Shown here: positions 25,695 to 34,867 of the stretch, one piece after another | Position numbering within the stretch: the stretch's first letter is position 1 | Layout: every line of letters begins with the position of its first letter | Source of the DNA: a virus | Strand: one strand, 5' to 3' | IMG/VR virus record: IMGVR_UViG_3300025590_000010 | Coordinates: 1-53,744 of that record | Length of the DNA: 53,744 bases | Notes under the pieces: generated by a model | Told to the model about the DNA's origin: nothing | The model's input: only the letters and a program-made list of their open reading frames with translations | The model's database searches: none | Translations under genes and position numbers: made by a program

Positions 25695-25720
25695 TATTGG
25701 AGTCCTTTGTAAGAGTATAA

Positions 25721-25755
25721 CGTACTAAAGGGCCAGCCTCAGAAGAGACCAGCCC
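25721..25755 (-). terminator. Post-capsid terminator or attenuator hairpin
   Basis: On the - strand GGGCTGGTCTC (25755-25745) can pair with GAGGCTGGCCC (25740-25730) over 11 positions, three of them G-U, around a TTCT loop, followed by TTTAGT. It lies between the capsid stop and the next gene, where phages often terminate partially to make capsid protein in excess. Confidence 0.7.
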
Positions 25756-25771
25756 AATAGGTTACGCAAGA

Positions 25772-26836
25772 TTAGGCAGCGTTGTAACGTGCTGTGATAA
25801 GTGCCTCGGGGCGCAAGATTTTGCGTCCGTAAAGGTGCATACCACGTACAATGTCAGCAAAGCTGTCTGGGTCACGGTAGTTCTCAACTTTGTTGATCTG
25901 CTCAGCAGAAGCAACAGCATCGTCCTGACCAGCTACGATAACACCGTAGTTAGCGTCTTGTGCAGTTGTACCAGAAGTACCAGCACCAGTGCCTTTAGCA
26001 GGCAAAGCATTGGACACATAAACACGGAAGCCGTGAATGTTGTTCAACACCAGACCGTTTTGCAAGCCTGAGCCACCAAAGTCGCCATTCAACATACGTG
26101 AATCTTCGTCTTTGAGCATCTCTACGAACACGGGGTCAAGAACGACCCAACGTCCACGTGCATCTACATTTGCTGTGTCCATCTTACGAGCCATACGTGC
26201 AAGTACAGTCAAAGGGGATACAGTTGTAGCTGACAGGGCTGTTGCACCTGGCAAACGTGGAGCCAATGGTACGGAGTCACCTGCAGTCGCTGTACCAGCA
26301 ATAGTCAAGTTACCGAAGTCAGTTGCGTCTAGGTGATTAGCTGCAAGATATTCACCTTCTACTGCAGCATTGTCTAATGCTGTGCCGTGCTGTGCATCAC
26401 CACTAGAGGTAGCAATAAATGCACCTGCAGATGTGTGACCTGAGAGGTAAGACAATACGTCTGCATCCATTGCATCAGCCATCTTATATGCAGCACGATC
26501 AGCAGCCAAGCTGGTGAAGTCTACGTTTGCAAACTGCTCTTCAATGTCATCCATTTTGAAAGCAAAGTAGTTAGCTTTGTCAATGGTGAGCGAGAAGTCA
26601 GAGTCATCAAGCTTCTCTACTGAGATACCTGTGTGACGCTGCAGAGCGTTGACTGTTACGTCTGGCTCTTTTTGAATGCGAACTGTGTCGCCTTGGTTTG
26701 CAATCTCACCAAAGTAAGAGTTGTTAGTGATTGCGTTAGTTACAGCTGCACGGCGAAGTGCAATCTGTGCTTGTTTGGAGTAAATAATCGGGGAGAAGTT
26801 CCCGTCAAATCCACCACTAGCGGAAGTAATAGCCAT
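25772..26836 (-). CDS. Major capsid protein (HK97 fold expected)
   Basis: A 354-aa protein following the scaffold gene. It has the usual features: N-terminal arm, an SYFGEIANQGDTVRIQKEPDV segment (about 40-61), acidic IDKANYFAFKMDDIEEQFANV spine-like region, ARGRWVVLDP...MLKDEDSRML, and YGRKILRPEALI near the C-terminus. The short length and order (portal, scaffold, capsid) match podophage capsid proteins. A structured 237-nt leader and its own promoter precede it, and a terminator follows. Confidence 0.88.
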   Translation of the reverse strand: MAITSASGGFDGNFSPIIYSKQAQIALRRAAVTNAITNNSYFGEIANQGDTVRIQKEPDVTVNALQRHTGISVEKLDDSDFSLTIDKANYFAFKMDDIEEQFANVDFTSLAADRAAYKMADAMDADVLSYLSGHTSAGAFIATSSGDAQHGTALDNAAVEGEYLAANHLDATDFGNLTIAGTATAGDSVPLAPRLPGATALSATTVSPLTVLARMARKMDTANVDARGRWVVLDPVFVEMLKDEDSRMLNGDFGGSGLQNGLVLNNIHGFRVYVSNALPAKGTGAGTSGTTAQDANYGVIVAGQDDAVASAEQINKVENYRDPDSFADIVRGMHLYGRKILRPEALITARYNAA

Positions 26837-27066
26837 GATTGATTCCTTTCAAAGATATGGCGTGAAGATAGACACTACATACCCACTTGAAAGAGGCTCG
26901 TCTTAGTAGGGTGGTCAGCGTTGCTCTAAGGATGGCCGTCCGTTGAGCGCTGGGCCTATAATCTGAGGTAGTTCTTTTGGTGTGGCTAGTGCTTATTGAA
27001 AAGCATGTACAGGCAGTTTATGCCTGACACTGTACATACCTATAGTTTTATCTACTAATGAGAGTT
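26837..27066 (-). promoter_or_regulatory. Long structured leader of the capsid mRNA
   Basis: A non-coding gap before the capsid gene. On the - strand, CAGGCA-TAAAC-TGCCTG (27027-27011) makes a perfect 6-bp hairpin, extended by flanking TACA/TGTA, and is followed by CTTTTC. A second, bulged stem joins CAGCG-CTC (26965-26950) and GAG..CGCTG (about 26929-26919). AAAGGAATC precedes the ATG. It may set capsid mRNA stability or work as an attenuator. Confidence 0.5.
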
Positions 27067-27072
27067 TGTCAA
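27045..27072 (-). promoter_or_regulatory. Capsid gene promoter
   Basis: On the - strand, TTGACA (27072-27067), a 16-nt spacer and TAAAAC (27050-27045), continuing TAAAACTATAGG. It begins right after the scaffold stop codon. The same layout occurs at 39260-39233 and on the + strand at 50984-51011. Confidence 0.65.
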
Positions 27073-27073
27073 C

Positions 27074-28003
27074 TTATTTCTTACTCATATCGTAAATAAA
27101 CTTACCAGAGCGCTGAGCATCAAAGATCTCATCCATGCGCTTCTCGTATTCCTTAATAGACATCTTAGCTACCTGTGACTCAGTGATGTACTTAGATGAA
27201 TCATCTGTGTCTGGTGTAGCACGTCCTTTAGCTTTAATCGAGGACGCTGCTGCCTTATCTGAACTAGAAGAGGCTTTAGTCTTAATGCCTTGATCTGCCT
27301 TATAAAGATCAATAACACGTGCAACTGACTTAGCGTCTTCACTGTTCTCATACAGAGCATCCTGTACGACTTTAGGTTGTTTCTCTGCCCAAGAGTGGAA
27401 CGCATCATCTGCACGAATCTCTTGGAAGTCGGGGTGAAAAGAGAGTAACTCTGCTTCTGCCTTCTCACGCTTAGCTGTAGAACGTAAAGATTCAATCTCT
27501 TTTAAACGTCCATCAAGCTCAGAGGAGCGCTCACTAGCTTTCTTATCAGCGATAGCCTCAACGATACCTGCTACATCTGGATACTTCTTAGCCCAAGCCT
27601 CTACTTCGTCTTCTGACTTAGGTAGTACAAGCTCATTCTTTGTAGCTGCATCTAGCTGTGCTGTAAGCTTATCTAGTTGTGCCTGAAACGCTTTCTCTTT
27701 CTCTTGAGTGTGTCGCCGTAGATCACCATAACGTTTCTTGAAGTTCTTTTCCTCAGGGCTTAGATCTTCATCTTGTGCTTTGGCTTGTGGTTCTTCTTCT
27801 TGTTTGGTACTACTCTCTGCCTGAACTTGGGGTTCGCTAGGCTCTGAGCTATAGGGTTGCGCTTCAACAGCTTCTTCTTCTGTTTCATCTTGTGTTACGC
27901 CTGCCTGTTTAAGCAGTTCCCGTAGCTCAGCCTCATCACGTTCTACACGAGAAAGGTTACGTTTGTGGGACTTTGAGTCCGTTTGAATTAGGGCTTCCGA
28001 CAT
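27074..28003 (-). CDS. Capsid assembly scaffold protein
   Basis: A 309-aa, highly charged, Cys-free protein rich in Glu, Lys, Gln, Ser and Ala. The acidic N-terminal half (about 35-85) is disordered. Coiled-coil segments lie at about 85-120 and 155-190, a Ser/Ala/Lys stretch at about 245-265, and a basic C-terminal helix (MSIKEYEKRMDEIFDAQRSGKF...MSKK) is of the kind that docks on the shell. Position between portal and capsid genes and composition are those of podophage scaffolds. Confidence 0.8.
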   Translation of the reverse strand: MSEALIQTDSKSHKRNLSRVERDEAELRELLKQAGVTQDETEEEAVEAQPYSSEPSEPQVQAESSTKQEEEPQAKAQDEDLSPEEKNFKKRYGDLRRHTQEKEKAFQAQLDKLTAQLDAATKNELVLPKSEDEVEAWAKKYPDVAGIVEAIADKKASERSSELDGRLKEIESLRSTAKREKAEAELLSFHPDFQEIRADDAFHSWAEKQPKVVQDALYENSEDAKSVARVIDLYKADQGIKTKASSSSDKAAASSIKAKGRATPDTDDSSKYITESQVAKMSIKEYEKRMDEIFDAQRSGKFIYDMSKK

Positions 28004-28070
28004 TTATTACTCCTTATGTTGGGGCCAGCCTTAGCTGGGTAGCCTTATAGTTTTATGGGTAGTCTAGTAG

Positions 28071-30680
28071 TTACTTCTTTTTCTTCTTCATCAGGCCGCC
28101 TTTGTTCATGCCTCGCTGACCGCCTGCACCACGAGTTGCACCTGCTTCCTCCGCTGCTTTATCATCCTCTGACTGAGGAGCAGTAGAGGGTGCTGACTCA
28201 CGACCAATCTCTGCAATACTCTTACCTGTATCCTCAGATTCTTTTTGAATATCTCTAGACCTAGATATAGCGCTTTTTGTTGCGGAGAACGTATCATCTT
28301 CCTTGTCTTTGCGTAACTGCGCAGTGGTACGTGGTACTGGACTTGCTTTGAGAGCATCATTAGCAGCTTTAACTTCTGCTGTTTCTGCAGCTGTTGCAGC
28401 AGGAGTGTAACCTGCCTCAGGTGTATAAGTATACGGTTCTGTTACACCAGGGGTATCAGTCATAGCTGCTTCTACTGCCTCAGGCGTCATTACAGGAGGT
28501 GGTGCTGTAGGTGCTACCTCAGGCTTCTTAGCTTCTTCTGTCTTACCAAACAGACGCTCAAACAAACCAGGCTGATCTGCAGTCATAGTCTCTGTAAGAT
28601 CTGTATAGAAAGCCTTTTGTTTAGCATCCAAGGAAGGATCTTCCATACGTCTCGCAAGCTCTTTAGTGACCTGCTTAGATTGATGCCACGTAGCTGCTTT
28701 GAAGGCCATACCAATAAGAGGATTAACCATACCTAAACCTAATGCAATAGTGGTTCTATTTGTATCTTTCTGTGCATCAACTAGGTCACGTAACTCTGCT
28801 GCTGACAAGCCTTTGTAGTCAATAGGCTCTGGATCAGATGCACTTGGGTCAAACGAACTATCATCGTCACTAGTTGCAGTTTCTTTAGCTTCACTAGGTA
28901 CAGCATCAGGAGTGTAGGGAGAATACCCATCAGGCACTGCACTCATAGGCATACCGTTGAAGAACAGAATAGTAATGATATTACCTGCAGCATTGCTATA
29001 CTGGCGCTGCTCCATGCCTGTGCCTTGGTAGTTCTCTTCTGTCAGAGGGATGTCACCTGTATCGACTAACCCACCAGGAGCATAACCAGAGATGTAACCA
29101 CCCTTGTTCATCATAGGTTGTTCTGGCTCACCATCGTCAACTATCTGTAGCTCAGAGATGTCAAAGGGTAGTTCATCACCACCCATCTCCATACCAATAG
29201 GCTCACCACCAATACGTCCATTAGCTTCCATAGCATTGAAGCCTGTCTTAGCTTCTGTACGTAGATCCTCAAAGAACTTGACACCAAAGAAACGAACTAC
29301 ATCAGCAGGTACAACATACTCACCCTCACTTAGTTGAGCAGGGATGTCATCACGTACTTCTTCTGGTAAGGAGCCTGTAGGGACTTCATTGCCTGACACG
29401 GGATCTACCTCTGGCTGGTCACCAAAGGCCATTTGCATCTGTTCATCCATTACTGCTCCACCCTCGTTAAATAATCTAAGTTTGCCATCTTTAGTTCTAA
29501 CAGCAAGCTCTTTTAGTTGTGTTTTAGTGGGTTTCTTTACACCCTTAGCCAATACTAATGGCCCTACCTGAATAACCTCATCAGCCTCAAATACGGGAAG
29601 ACCAGTATTCTTATCATAGAAGTTACTCTGCCTGTAAGGGTTCATACCTACTTGTGTCCACTCAGGGTCAGATAAAAGCTTACGTGCTTGTTCTTGTAAA
29701 GAATAAGGGTCTTCTGGAACATAGTCACCATACACACGAGCAATAGTAGCCTTACCCATAGGTTTCTCTGGAGTATCAGTCCCTGCTTTAGCGCCCCTTA
29801 ATCGTGCTTTACCTCTAGCTATATCCAAGGCATCCTGTGACTCAGATCCAAACTTAATGTTCTTAAGACGAACAGCTTGACCATAACCTAATACAGAACC
29901 TTTTGTATCATTCTTACCGTCATGTATAGATACAACCCAAGTGTCGTAGTTGTTATATGCAGGTATATCTAACCTAGAGCCTACACGAGTGCCTGCAGGG
30001 ATGTCAAAGCCCTTCACACCTACAACACCTGTCTTCTGTACCTTCTTTCCTAAAGACCCTGCGACCTGTGCAACAGTAGGCATTAATGGCATAGTCTCTT
30101 CTGTGTATATAGAAGTAACAGGTAGGTCTTCTTTTATTATATTACGAGCTTCTTTGGAGGTGATGTTACCTTGGTATAAATCTTCTGCAGCAGCTTTAGA
30201 AGCTTCTGTATTTGCTTGACGTTTATTCTCTGGTATTTTATTAGCCTGTTGCCACGCTGAAAGAGCATCATCACTCTCTAAAATAGCAGCGGCTTCTTCT
30301 ACATCATCCTGTTTAGGTTTTAATTGTACATTACCAAGACCAGAACCCATAGCATTAGGGTCTACCTCTACACGCTTGGCTACATCAAATACTTCTTTAG
30401 CACCCTTTTTAATGGCTTTAGCAGCAACATCGCCTAAGCCTGGTACAAGTCCTACAAGAGCAGCCCCGCCCAGCGCACCCGCTAAGTAGTAATTAGGCTC
30501 ATCTTTTTGTAGTTCGTCATAGACATCTTTAGCAGCCATAGCGTCACCAATGATAGGTGTAGCACTAGCAACAAAGGTAGCAGCATCTTTAAAAGACACC
30601 TCTGGAATGTCTACAGCAAGTTTCTTACCTTCTGCAGCCCAACCTAAAGCTTCCTCTGTCTGCTTATCTAAGTCAGCCAT
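28071..30680 (-). CDS. Large modular phage protein (head-region, unknown function)
   Basis: An 869-aa multi-part protein. Residues 1-105 hold a glycine-zipper-like hydrophobic hairpin (VASATPIIGDAM..., YYLAGALGGAALVGLVPGLGDVAAKAIKKG). Residues about 240-425 contain a globular unit with YNNYDTWVVSIHDG, ARVYGDYVPEDPYSLQEQA, VGMNPYRQSNFYDKNTG and EADEVIQVGPLVLAKGVKKP, a combination I know from polyvalent or 'capsid-associated' proteins of marine phages. From about 425, NEGG/NKGG spacers separate segments, including the widespread SEGEYVVPADVVRFFGVKFF motif (about 480-499). The tail is disordered, ending GGLMKKKKK. It lies between portal and scaffold. It may be packaged and co-injected; no catalytic motif was assigned. 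Confidence 0.7.
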   Translation of the reverse strand: MADLDKQTEEALGWAAEGKKLAVDIPEVSFKDAATFVASATPIIGDAMAAKDVYDELQKDEPNYYLAGALGGAALVGLVPGLGDVAAKAIKKGAKEVFDVAKRVEVDPNAMGSGLGNVQLKPKQDDVEEAAAILESDDALSAWQQANKIPENKRQANTEASKAAAEDLYQGNITSKEARNIIKEDLPVTSIYTEETMPLMPTVAQVAGSLGKKVQKTGVVGVKGFDIPAGTRVGSRLDIPAYNNYDTWVVSIHDGKNDTKGSVLGYGQAVRLKNIKFGSESQDALDIARGKARLRGAKAGTDTPEKPMGKATIARVYGDYVPEDPYSLQEQARKLLSDPEWTQVGMNPYRQSNFYDKNTGLPVFEADEVIQVGPLVLAKGVKKPTKTQLKELAVRTKDGKLRLFNEGGAVMDEQMQMAFGDQPEVDPVSGNEVPTGSLPEEVRDDIPAQLSEGEYVVPADVVRFFGVKFFEDLRTEAKTGFNAMEANGRIGGEPIGMEMGGDELPFDISELQIVDDGEPEQPMMNKGGYISGYAPGGLVDTGDIPLTEENYQGTGMEQRQYSNAAGNIITILFFNGMPMSAVPDGYSPYTPDAVPSEAKETATSDDDSSFDPSASDPEPIDYKGLSAAELRDLVDAQKDTNRTTIALGLGMVNPLIGMAFKAATWHQSKQVTKELARRMEDPSLDAKQKAFYTDLTETMTADQPGLFERLFGKTEEAKKPEVAPTAPPPVMTPEAVEAAMTDTPGVTEPYTYTPEAGYTPAATAAETAEVKAANDALKASPVPRTTAQLRKDKEDDTFSATKSAISRSRDIQKESEDTGKSIAEIGRESAPSTAPQSEDDKAAEEAGATRGAGGQRGMNKGGLMKKKKK

Positions 30681-30861
30681 TCACTTTGTCCCTCAAGTAC
30701 TTTAGTTGTCTCAGCGCTTTGATAGCACCCTGATGTCGGTATAGCTCTGCAGTATCAGAGATGTTTTCCATACTTCTATGTGTGGAAGAGATGCACCCAT
30801 CAAGCTCCTCAATGAACGCATCCCATATCTGTTTATCGTTAACTAGCTTCTTAAGCGACAT
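30673..30861 (-). CDS. Small helical portal-associated protein
   Basis: A 62-aa protein. The start at ATG 30861 is preferred over an upstream in-frame start deep inside the portal gene, because the product MSLKKLVNDKQIWDAFIEEL... begins like a widespread family of about 60-70-aa phage proteins next to portals. It overlaps the portal stop by 11 nt and the next gene by 8 nt. It is all-helical and ends QGAIKALRQLKYLRDKVNG. Function unknown. Confidence 0.7.
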   Translation of the reverse strand: MSLKKLVNDKQIWDAFIEELDGCISSTHRSMENISDTAELYRHQGAIKALRQLKYLRDKVNG

Positions 30862-32980
30862 TACCAGTAAACCCTTGCTCACCCGGTGTAGGTGCTGTGC
30901 CAATGCCTATCTGAGAGCCACCACCACCTGAGGTGTCCTGTACGCCCTGTGGAGCCTGTCCTTCTGGTGCTGGGCTACCCTGAGGCATGTTAACGCCTTC
31001 TGGCCCTGCAGGAGGCTGTACGGGAGCCTGGAAGCCTTTTAGGATCTCAGCTTGGATAGCCGCATCCTGCATGGAGTTAGTAACCTTGTCTGGGTCAAGA
31101 TCCATAGACTTAGCAATCTCACGGATGATGTAGTCCATCTTAGCAAAGGGAGCTAGTACTGGGTTCTGTGCAACTTGCAGGAACTGCATCAAGCGTTGTG
31201 ACCGTACTTCGTTAGCCATCAAGCTTTCTGTACCAGAGGCATGTACCTCTAAGTCACCTCGAATCTTCTCATCAAAGTCAAACTGCATGTTGAATGAGAA
31301 GAATGCTTTACCTAGTGGGCGAATCAAGTAGTCATCTACGTTCTTAACTACCGTCCGAATAGAACCGTTAGCAGCACTCATAAGCATGGAGATACCAGAA
31401 GCTGTACGCCCAACGCCTGATACTCCGGTTTGTCCATGAGCAAAGCTAGGAAATCCAGTACTCTCATCAGCTAGAACTCGTGCCTTATCAAAGAGTTGCA
31501 TGTTCTCTTGTGCTACGTTAGGGAACTTAGTACCAAAGATTCCTTGCCCTGGAGCACCACCCTGACGCCGGAACACCTTGCCTGGGTACACAGATAAGTC
31601 TTGACCCGGAACCATGTTGGTCTCATCTACTTCAATGATAAGATTACCAGACAGTGCAGCATTGTCAATAGCCATACGCATAAAGCCATTCATCAATGTC
31701 TGAGTATCATCCATGTTCTCAGCAATACCTACACCAAAGAAGGAGTAAGGGTTATGCTCATAGGGTACGGAGTAGTAAGGGATACGTGTAGGTTTGAATG
31801 GATTAAGTACAAAGCGAAGTACCTCACCATTACAGATCCAAACGTTACAGTTTACTTCATCTAAATCTTTAAGTGCCTTGGGGATAGCAACACCATGCTG
31901 TTCAAGTACAGACGTATCAACAAAGCCCCAGAACTCTAATACTTCCCAGCGCTCAGAGGCTGGCTGTGTATCGTCATCCTCCATAGTCATTTCCCAGTAC
32001 TTCTGAATGTAGCTGGGGCCTTTATCAATAGCCATGCCGATTGAGTCTGACATAAAGTAAGGGCGAGACTTGAGTGAGCGTAGCTGTGTGCGGGACATCT
32101 TATGACGTTGAACAACATACTCTGCATCATTCATAGACTTAGCTTCTGGGTCAGGATAGAAGTCCCATATAGAAACGTGGCTACACTCAGGTACGGTCTT
32201 TACAATAGGGTCATACTCACCCTCATCATCCCAGTTAGGATACTCCTTATCTACAGCAAACGGGCCTTTCATGACACCTGTGCCAAGTAGAGCCATCTCA
32301 AATGCCATAGAGCGTAGATGCGTAGAAGCACCAGACTCTTGAAGCTGGTCATGTATCTTCTTTTCCATCTTCTTAGCTGCAACCATGGCAGGATGGAATG
32401 TAACGGTAGTTGGTGTAGTACCGTCACCCTCAATGATCTTATCTGATACTGCTTCTAGCTTGCTAGACAGGGGGCCAAGACGCCTAGAGAGATCTGCTAG
32501 TGTCTCACCAGGTTCTAACTTATTGTTACCATCAAGTAGGTATGGCTGTGCTTTGCCTTGCTGTGTTACAGGCTTTAGTGCATCACCAGCAGCAGCAGCA
32601 TTAGGATCGACATTAATGTGTACCGACTCAGCTACACCATCAGGGAGCACAGAAGGGTTTACAGAAAGAGGAAACTTGTTGTTACCGAATAATACGTCTA
32701 CGATCTGACCGTATGCTGCAAGTGTTTTAGTCTTAGTGACCTTAACAAATACACGAGACTTCTCAGTGTCAGTGAACTGTACATCCTTGCCATACAAGCC
32801 ACGATAGTTACGATAAGCACGTAGCCAACGTTCCTCATCCGCAAAGCGAGAATCCTCAGCACGTTTGTAGCGCTCTTCAATAAAAGATACTACACTTGAT
32901 TTAGTCTCAAAGATACTGTCAGTACTGTCTTCTGCAGCTACGACTTCATCTGTTTCAAACATTTCTTCTTGTTCTGCCAT
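30851..32980 (-). CDS. Portal protein
   Basis: A 709-aa protein in the head-tail connector position after terminase. It has an acidic N-terminus, an early arginine-rich WLRAYRNYRGLYG segment, the wing/stem region with Y.SVPYEHNPYSFFGVGIAENM (about 410-431), an AHGQTGVSGVGRTASGISML loop, and a Pro/Gly/Gln-rich C-terminus. The length is typical of the larger podophage portals. The start is taken as ATG 32980; a TTG two codons upstream would overlap the terminase stop. It forms the dodecameric DNA channel and nucleates head assembly. Confidence 0.85.
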   Translation of the reverse strand: MAEQEEMFETDEVVAAEDSTDSIFETKSSVVSFIEERYKRAEDSRFADEERWLRAYRNYRGLYGKDVQFTDTEKSRVFVKVTKTKTLAAYGQIVDVLFGNNKFPLSVNPSVLPDGVAESVHINVDPNAAAAGDALKPVTQQGKAQPYLLDGNNKLEPGETLADLSRRLGPLSSKLEAVSDKIIEGDGTTPTTVTFHPAMVAAKKMEKKIHDQLQESGASTHLRSMAFEMALLGTGVMKGPFAVDKEYPNWDDEGEYDPIVKTVPECSHVSIWDFYPDPEAKSMNDAEYVVQRHKMSRTQLRSLKSRPYFMSDSIGMAIDKGPSYIQKYWEMTMEDDDTQPASERWEVLEFWGFVDTSVLEQHGVAIPKALKDLDEVNCNVWICNGEVLRFVLNPFKPTRIPYYSVPYEHNPYSFFGVGIAENMDDTQTLMNGFMRMAIDNAALSGNLIIEVDETNMVPGQDLSVYPGKVFRRQGGAPGQGIFGTKFPNVAQENMQLFDKARVLADESTGFPSFAHGQTGVSGVGRTASGISMLMSAANGSIRTVVKNVDDYLIRPLGKAFFSFNMQFDFDEKIRGDLEVHASGTESLMANEVRSQRLMQFLQVAQNPVLAPFAKMDYIIREIAKSMDLDPDKVTNSMQDAAIQAEILKGFQAPVQPPAGPEGVNMPQGSPAPEGQAPQGVQDTSGGGGSQIGIGTAPTPGEQGFTGNVA

Positions 32981-32982
32981 TA

Positions 32983-34584
32983 TCAATACCCGAATGATGG
33001 ATCACTAGCCTGAAAGCCAGTGCGTTGTTTTGCTGGGTTGTAATCCCATATGCTGCTACGTGGACGTGTCATAATACCATATCTTAGAGCGTCATATAAG
33101 TGATCCTCTGCATGAGTATCAACATCTTCTGGGTTTCGCTTGTCCAGAGGAATACTAGGTATCTGTGCAATAGTGTTTGTACAGTTATCCATGAATACAA
33201 GTTGAGGCTTCTCAGTGAACTCATCCACCTTTAACCGTCTATGTATCTCGTTCTTACCTGCGACACGTGAGCCTCTTGACCTGTCAGACGGACGCCAACG
33301 ACACCCTTTTTGATTCATCTGCTCTGCCAAGCTAGGCCCAGTGTCGCCACGGTTGTGCCATAAAGAACTATCTAGCACCCCGTATCGTATTGTACCATCT
33401 TTTGCTTCTGCTTCAAGTATTAAATCTGCTAAATCAGAAGCTGTAACTTTAGAGACGTACATCTCACGGTACACAATGACTTGCTCATCAGGTGCTACAG
33501 CAAACCACAGAACACCAGTGTAGCTACCATAACCGTAATCGCAAGACCTAAACTTTGCCCAAGAGTCAGGTACATCGAATGCGTCCACGACATGTATCTT
33601 TCGGTCAAACTCTGGAAAAGCTGCACCCTCGTTAATGTCCCAGTTACCTTCAAGTAACTGCTTGCGCTGATGCTCTGGAAGCGAGAGAAGCATTGCTTCA
33701 TAGTCGCCAGCGTCAGCCAAGTACGGATTGTCGAATAGAGAGGCTGGAATAAAGCGTCTTTTAAATAGAGGCATACCTTCTTTACTATGCCCTTTAGGGA
33801 AAGTAATCGTGTCGCCTGTTTCAATATTAGTTGCCCAGAACGGCTTACCACCGATTGCAGGGTCAATAAACATCTTTTTAACCCAAGCATGTCCTGCTCC
33901 TCCGGGGTTTGTTGTTGCTCTCATGTATAGGCCAAGATTGGAAGCATGTGCAGATCTCAAGCGAGACCTCATATAATCCCAAGCGTAAGGGCTAGACCAT
34001 TGCGTAAGCTCATCGAATCCAATCCAGTTAAAAGCCTGACCTTGATACCGTGTGACATCCGTGTCTTTATCAAGATAAGACATCCAAAGTCTGCCACCCT
34101 GAGGAGAAGTCCATTGCGATTTACGTTCCGACCACTTAATACCAGGTATTGCACGGGGGTATAACTCCTGACTCTTTTGTATAAGTTCTCTTAGTTCTTC
34201 CGTAGTATGTCGGACTAGCAACCCTGAGAAGTTAGGGTCATTCAGTCCATGTAGAGGGTCAGCCAACATGGCGTAGCTCTTACCTCCACCAGCTGCTCCA
34301 CCATAAAGTACCTCACGTTCTGACGCACTCAAGAAGGATGTCTGAGGGCCAGGGTTAGGTTTGAATACTACCTGCTGAGCTTCCTCAACATCATACTCAG
34401 GCGCTTTAACTTGTGCAGGTATACTCTCTACAACAGTAGCAACAGGCTCCTCAATACTTTTCGTTAGGGTCTGTGTAGGCTCCTGCGCCTTTCCTTTCGA
34501 GCTTTTCGATTTGGTCAAGCGTTTCTTCGAGCCACTTGGCAAGCTTACGTTTAATTGTAATTGCTTTTCTACGTTTTTGCTCAA
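32983..34584 (-). CDS. terL: Terminase large subunit
   Basis: A 533-aa packaging motor. Walker A is GGAAGGGKS (residues 95-103), Walker B is NWIGFDE (186-192, catalytic Glu 192), and TTNPGG (about 224-229) is the coupling motif. The C-terminal RNase H-like nuclease shows CDYGYG (D349), GVLDSS (D405) and a late THAEDHLYDALRYG Asp. The first 70 residues are a Lys/Ser/Thr-rich extension that begins at TTG 34584 and overlaps the HTH gene by 134 nt. The next in-frame ATG lies within Walker A, so a non-ATG start is required somewhere in this extension. Confidence 0.92.
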   Translation of the reverse strand: MSKNVEKQLQLNVSLPSGSKKRLTKSKSSKGKAQEPTQTLTKSIEEPVATVVESIPAQVKAPEYDVEEAQQVVFKPNPGPQTSFLSASEREVLYGGAAGGGKSYAMLADPLHGLNDPNFSGLLVRHTTEELRELIQKSQELYPRAIPGIKWSERKSQWTSPQGGRLWMSYLDKDTDVTRYQGQAFNWIGFDELTQWSSPYAWDYMRSRLRSAHASNLGLYMRATTNPGGAGHAWVKKMFIDPAIGGKPFWATNIETGDTITFPKGHSKEGMPLFKRRFIPASLFDNPYLADAGDYEAMLLSLPEHQRKQLLEGNWDINEGAAFPEFDRKIHVVDAFDVPDSWAKFRSCDYGYGSYTGVLWFAVAPDEQVIVYREMYVSKVTASDLADLILEAEAKDGTIRYGVLDSSLWHNRGDTGPSLAEQMNQKGCRWRPSDRSRGSRVAGKNEIHRRLKVDEFTEKPQLVFMDNCTNTIAQIPSIPLDKRNPEDVDTHAEDHLYDALRYGIMTRPRSSIWDYNPAKQRTGFQASDPSFGY

Positions 34585-34867
34585 CTTCGATTCTTTTCTT
34601 TAGGCCTGTAAAAGATATAGTTCTACCTGTCTCTTTACTTAGCCAGGCTGCTACCGCACGATAACTATACTGCTTAAGGTGACGCTTTGCAAGCTCTAAA
34701 GCCTCAAGTTCTGACTCAATAGGTAAAAGCACCCTATCGTTCTCTGGATCTACCCTGTAGCCAAACGGTACTTTCTTAGCAATCTTAACTATAGGATGCC
34801 ATTCTTTTGTGTGGTTCTTGGGTGGTAACGGTAACTGCCAGAACCCTAAGTCTCTATCAGGTATTAT
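34451..34867 (-). CDS. HTH-type packaging-region protein, apparent AUA start
   Basis: The frame encodes about 138 aa: IPDRDLGFWQLPLPPKNHTK..., then WHPIVKIAKKVPFGYRVDPE, then a helix-turn-helix region (AKRHLKQYSYRAVAAWLSKE...SFTGLKKRI) and a Lys/Arg coiled coil. I recognise the whole as a conserved phage family encoded before the terminase large subunit. No ATG, GTG or TTG exists upstream of GTG 34732, which would discard about 45 conserved residues. AGAAGG lies 9 nt before ATA ATA at 34867-34862, overlapping the upstream stop. Initiation at AUA, or -1 slippage from the upstream gene at CCAAAAG, are the options. Coding assignment firm; start uncertain. Confidence 0.72.
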   Translation of the reverse strand: MIPDRDLGFWQLPLPPKNHTKEWHPIVKIAKKVPFGYRVDPENDRVLLPIESELEALELAKRHLKQYSYRAVAAWLSKETGRTISFTGLKKRIEVEQKRRKAITIKRKLAKWLEETLDQIEKLERKGAGAYTDPNEKY

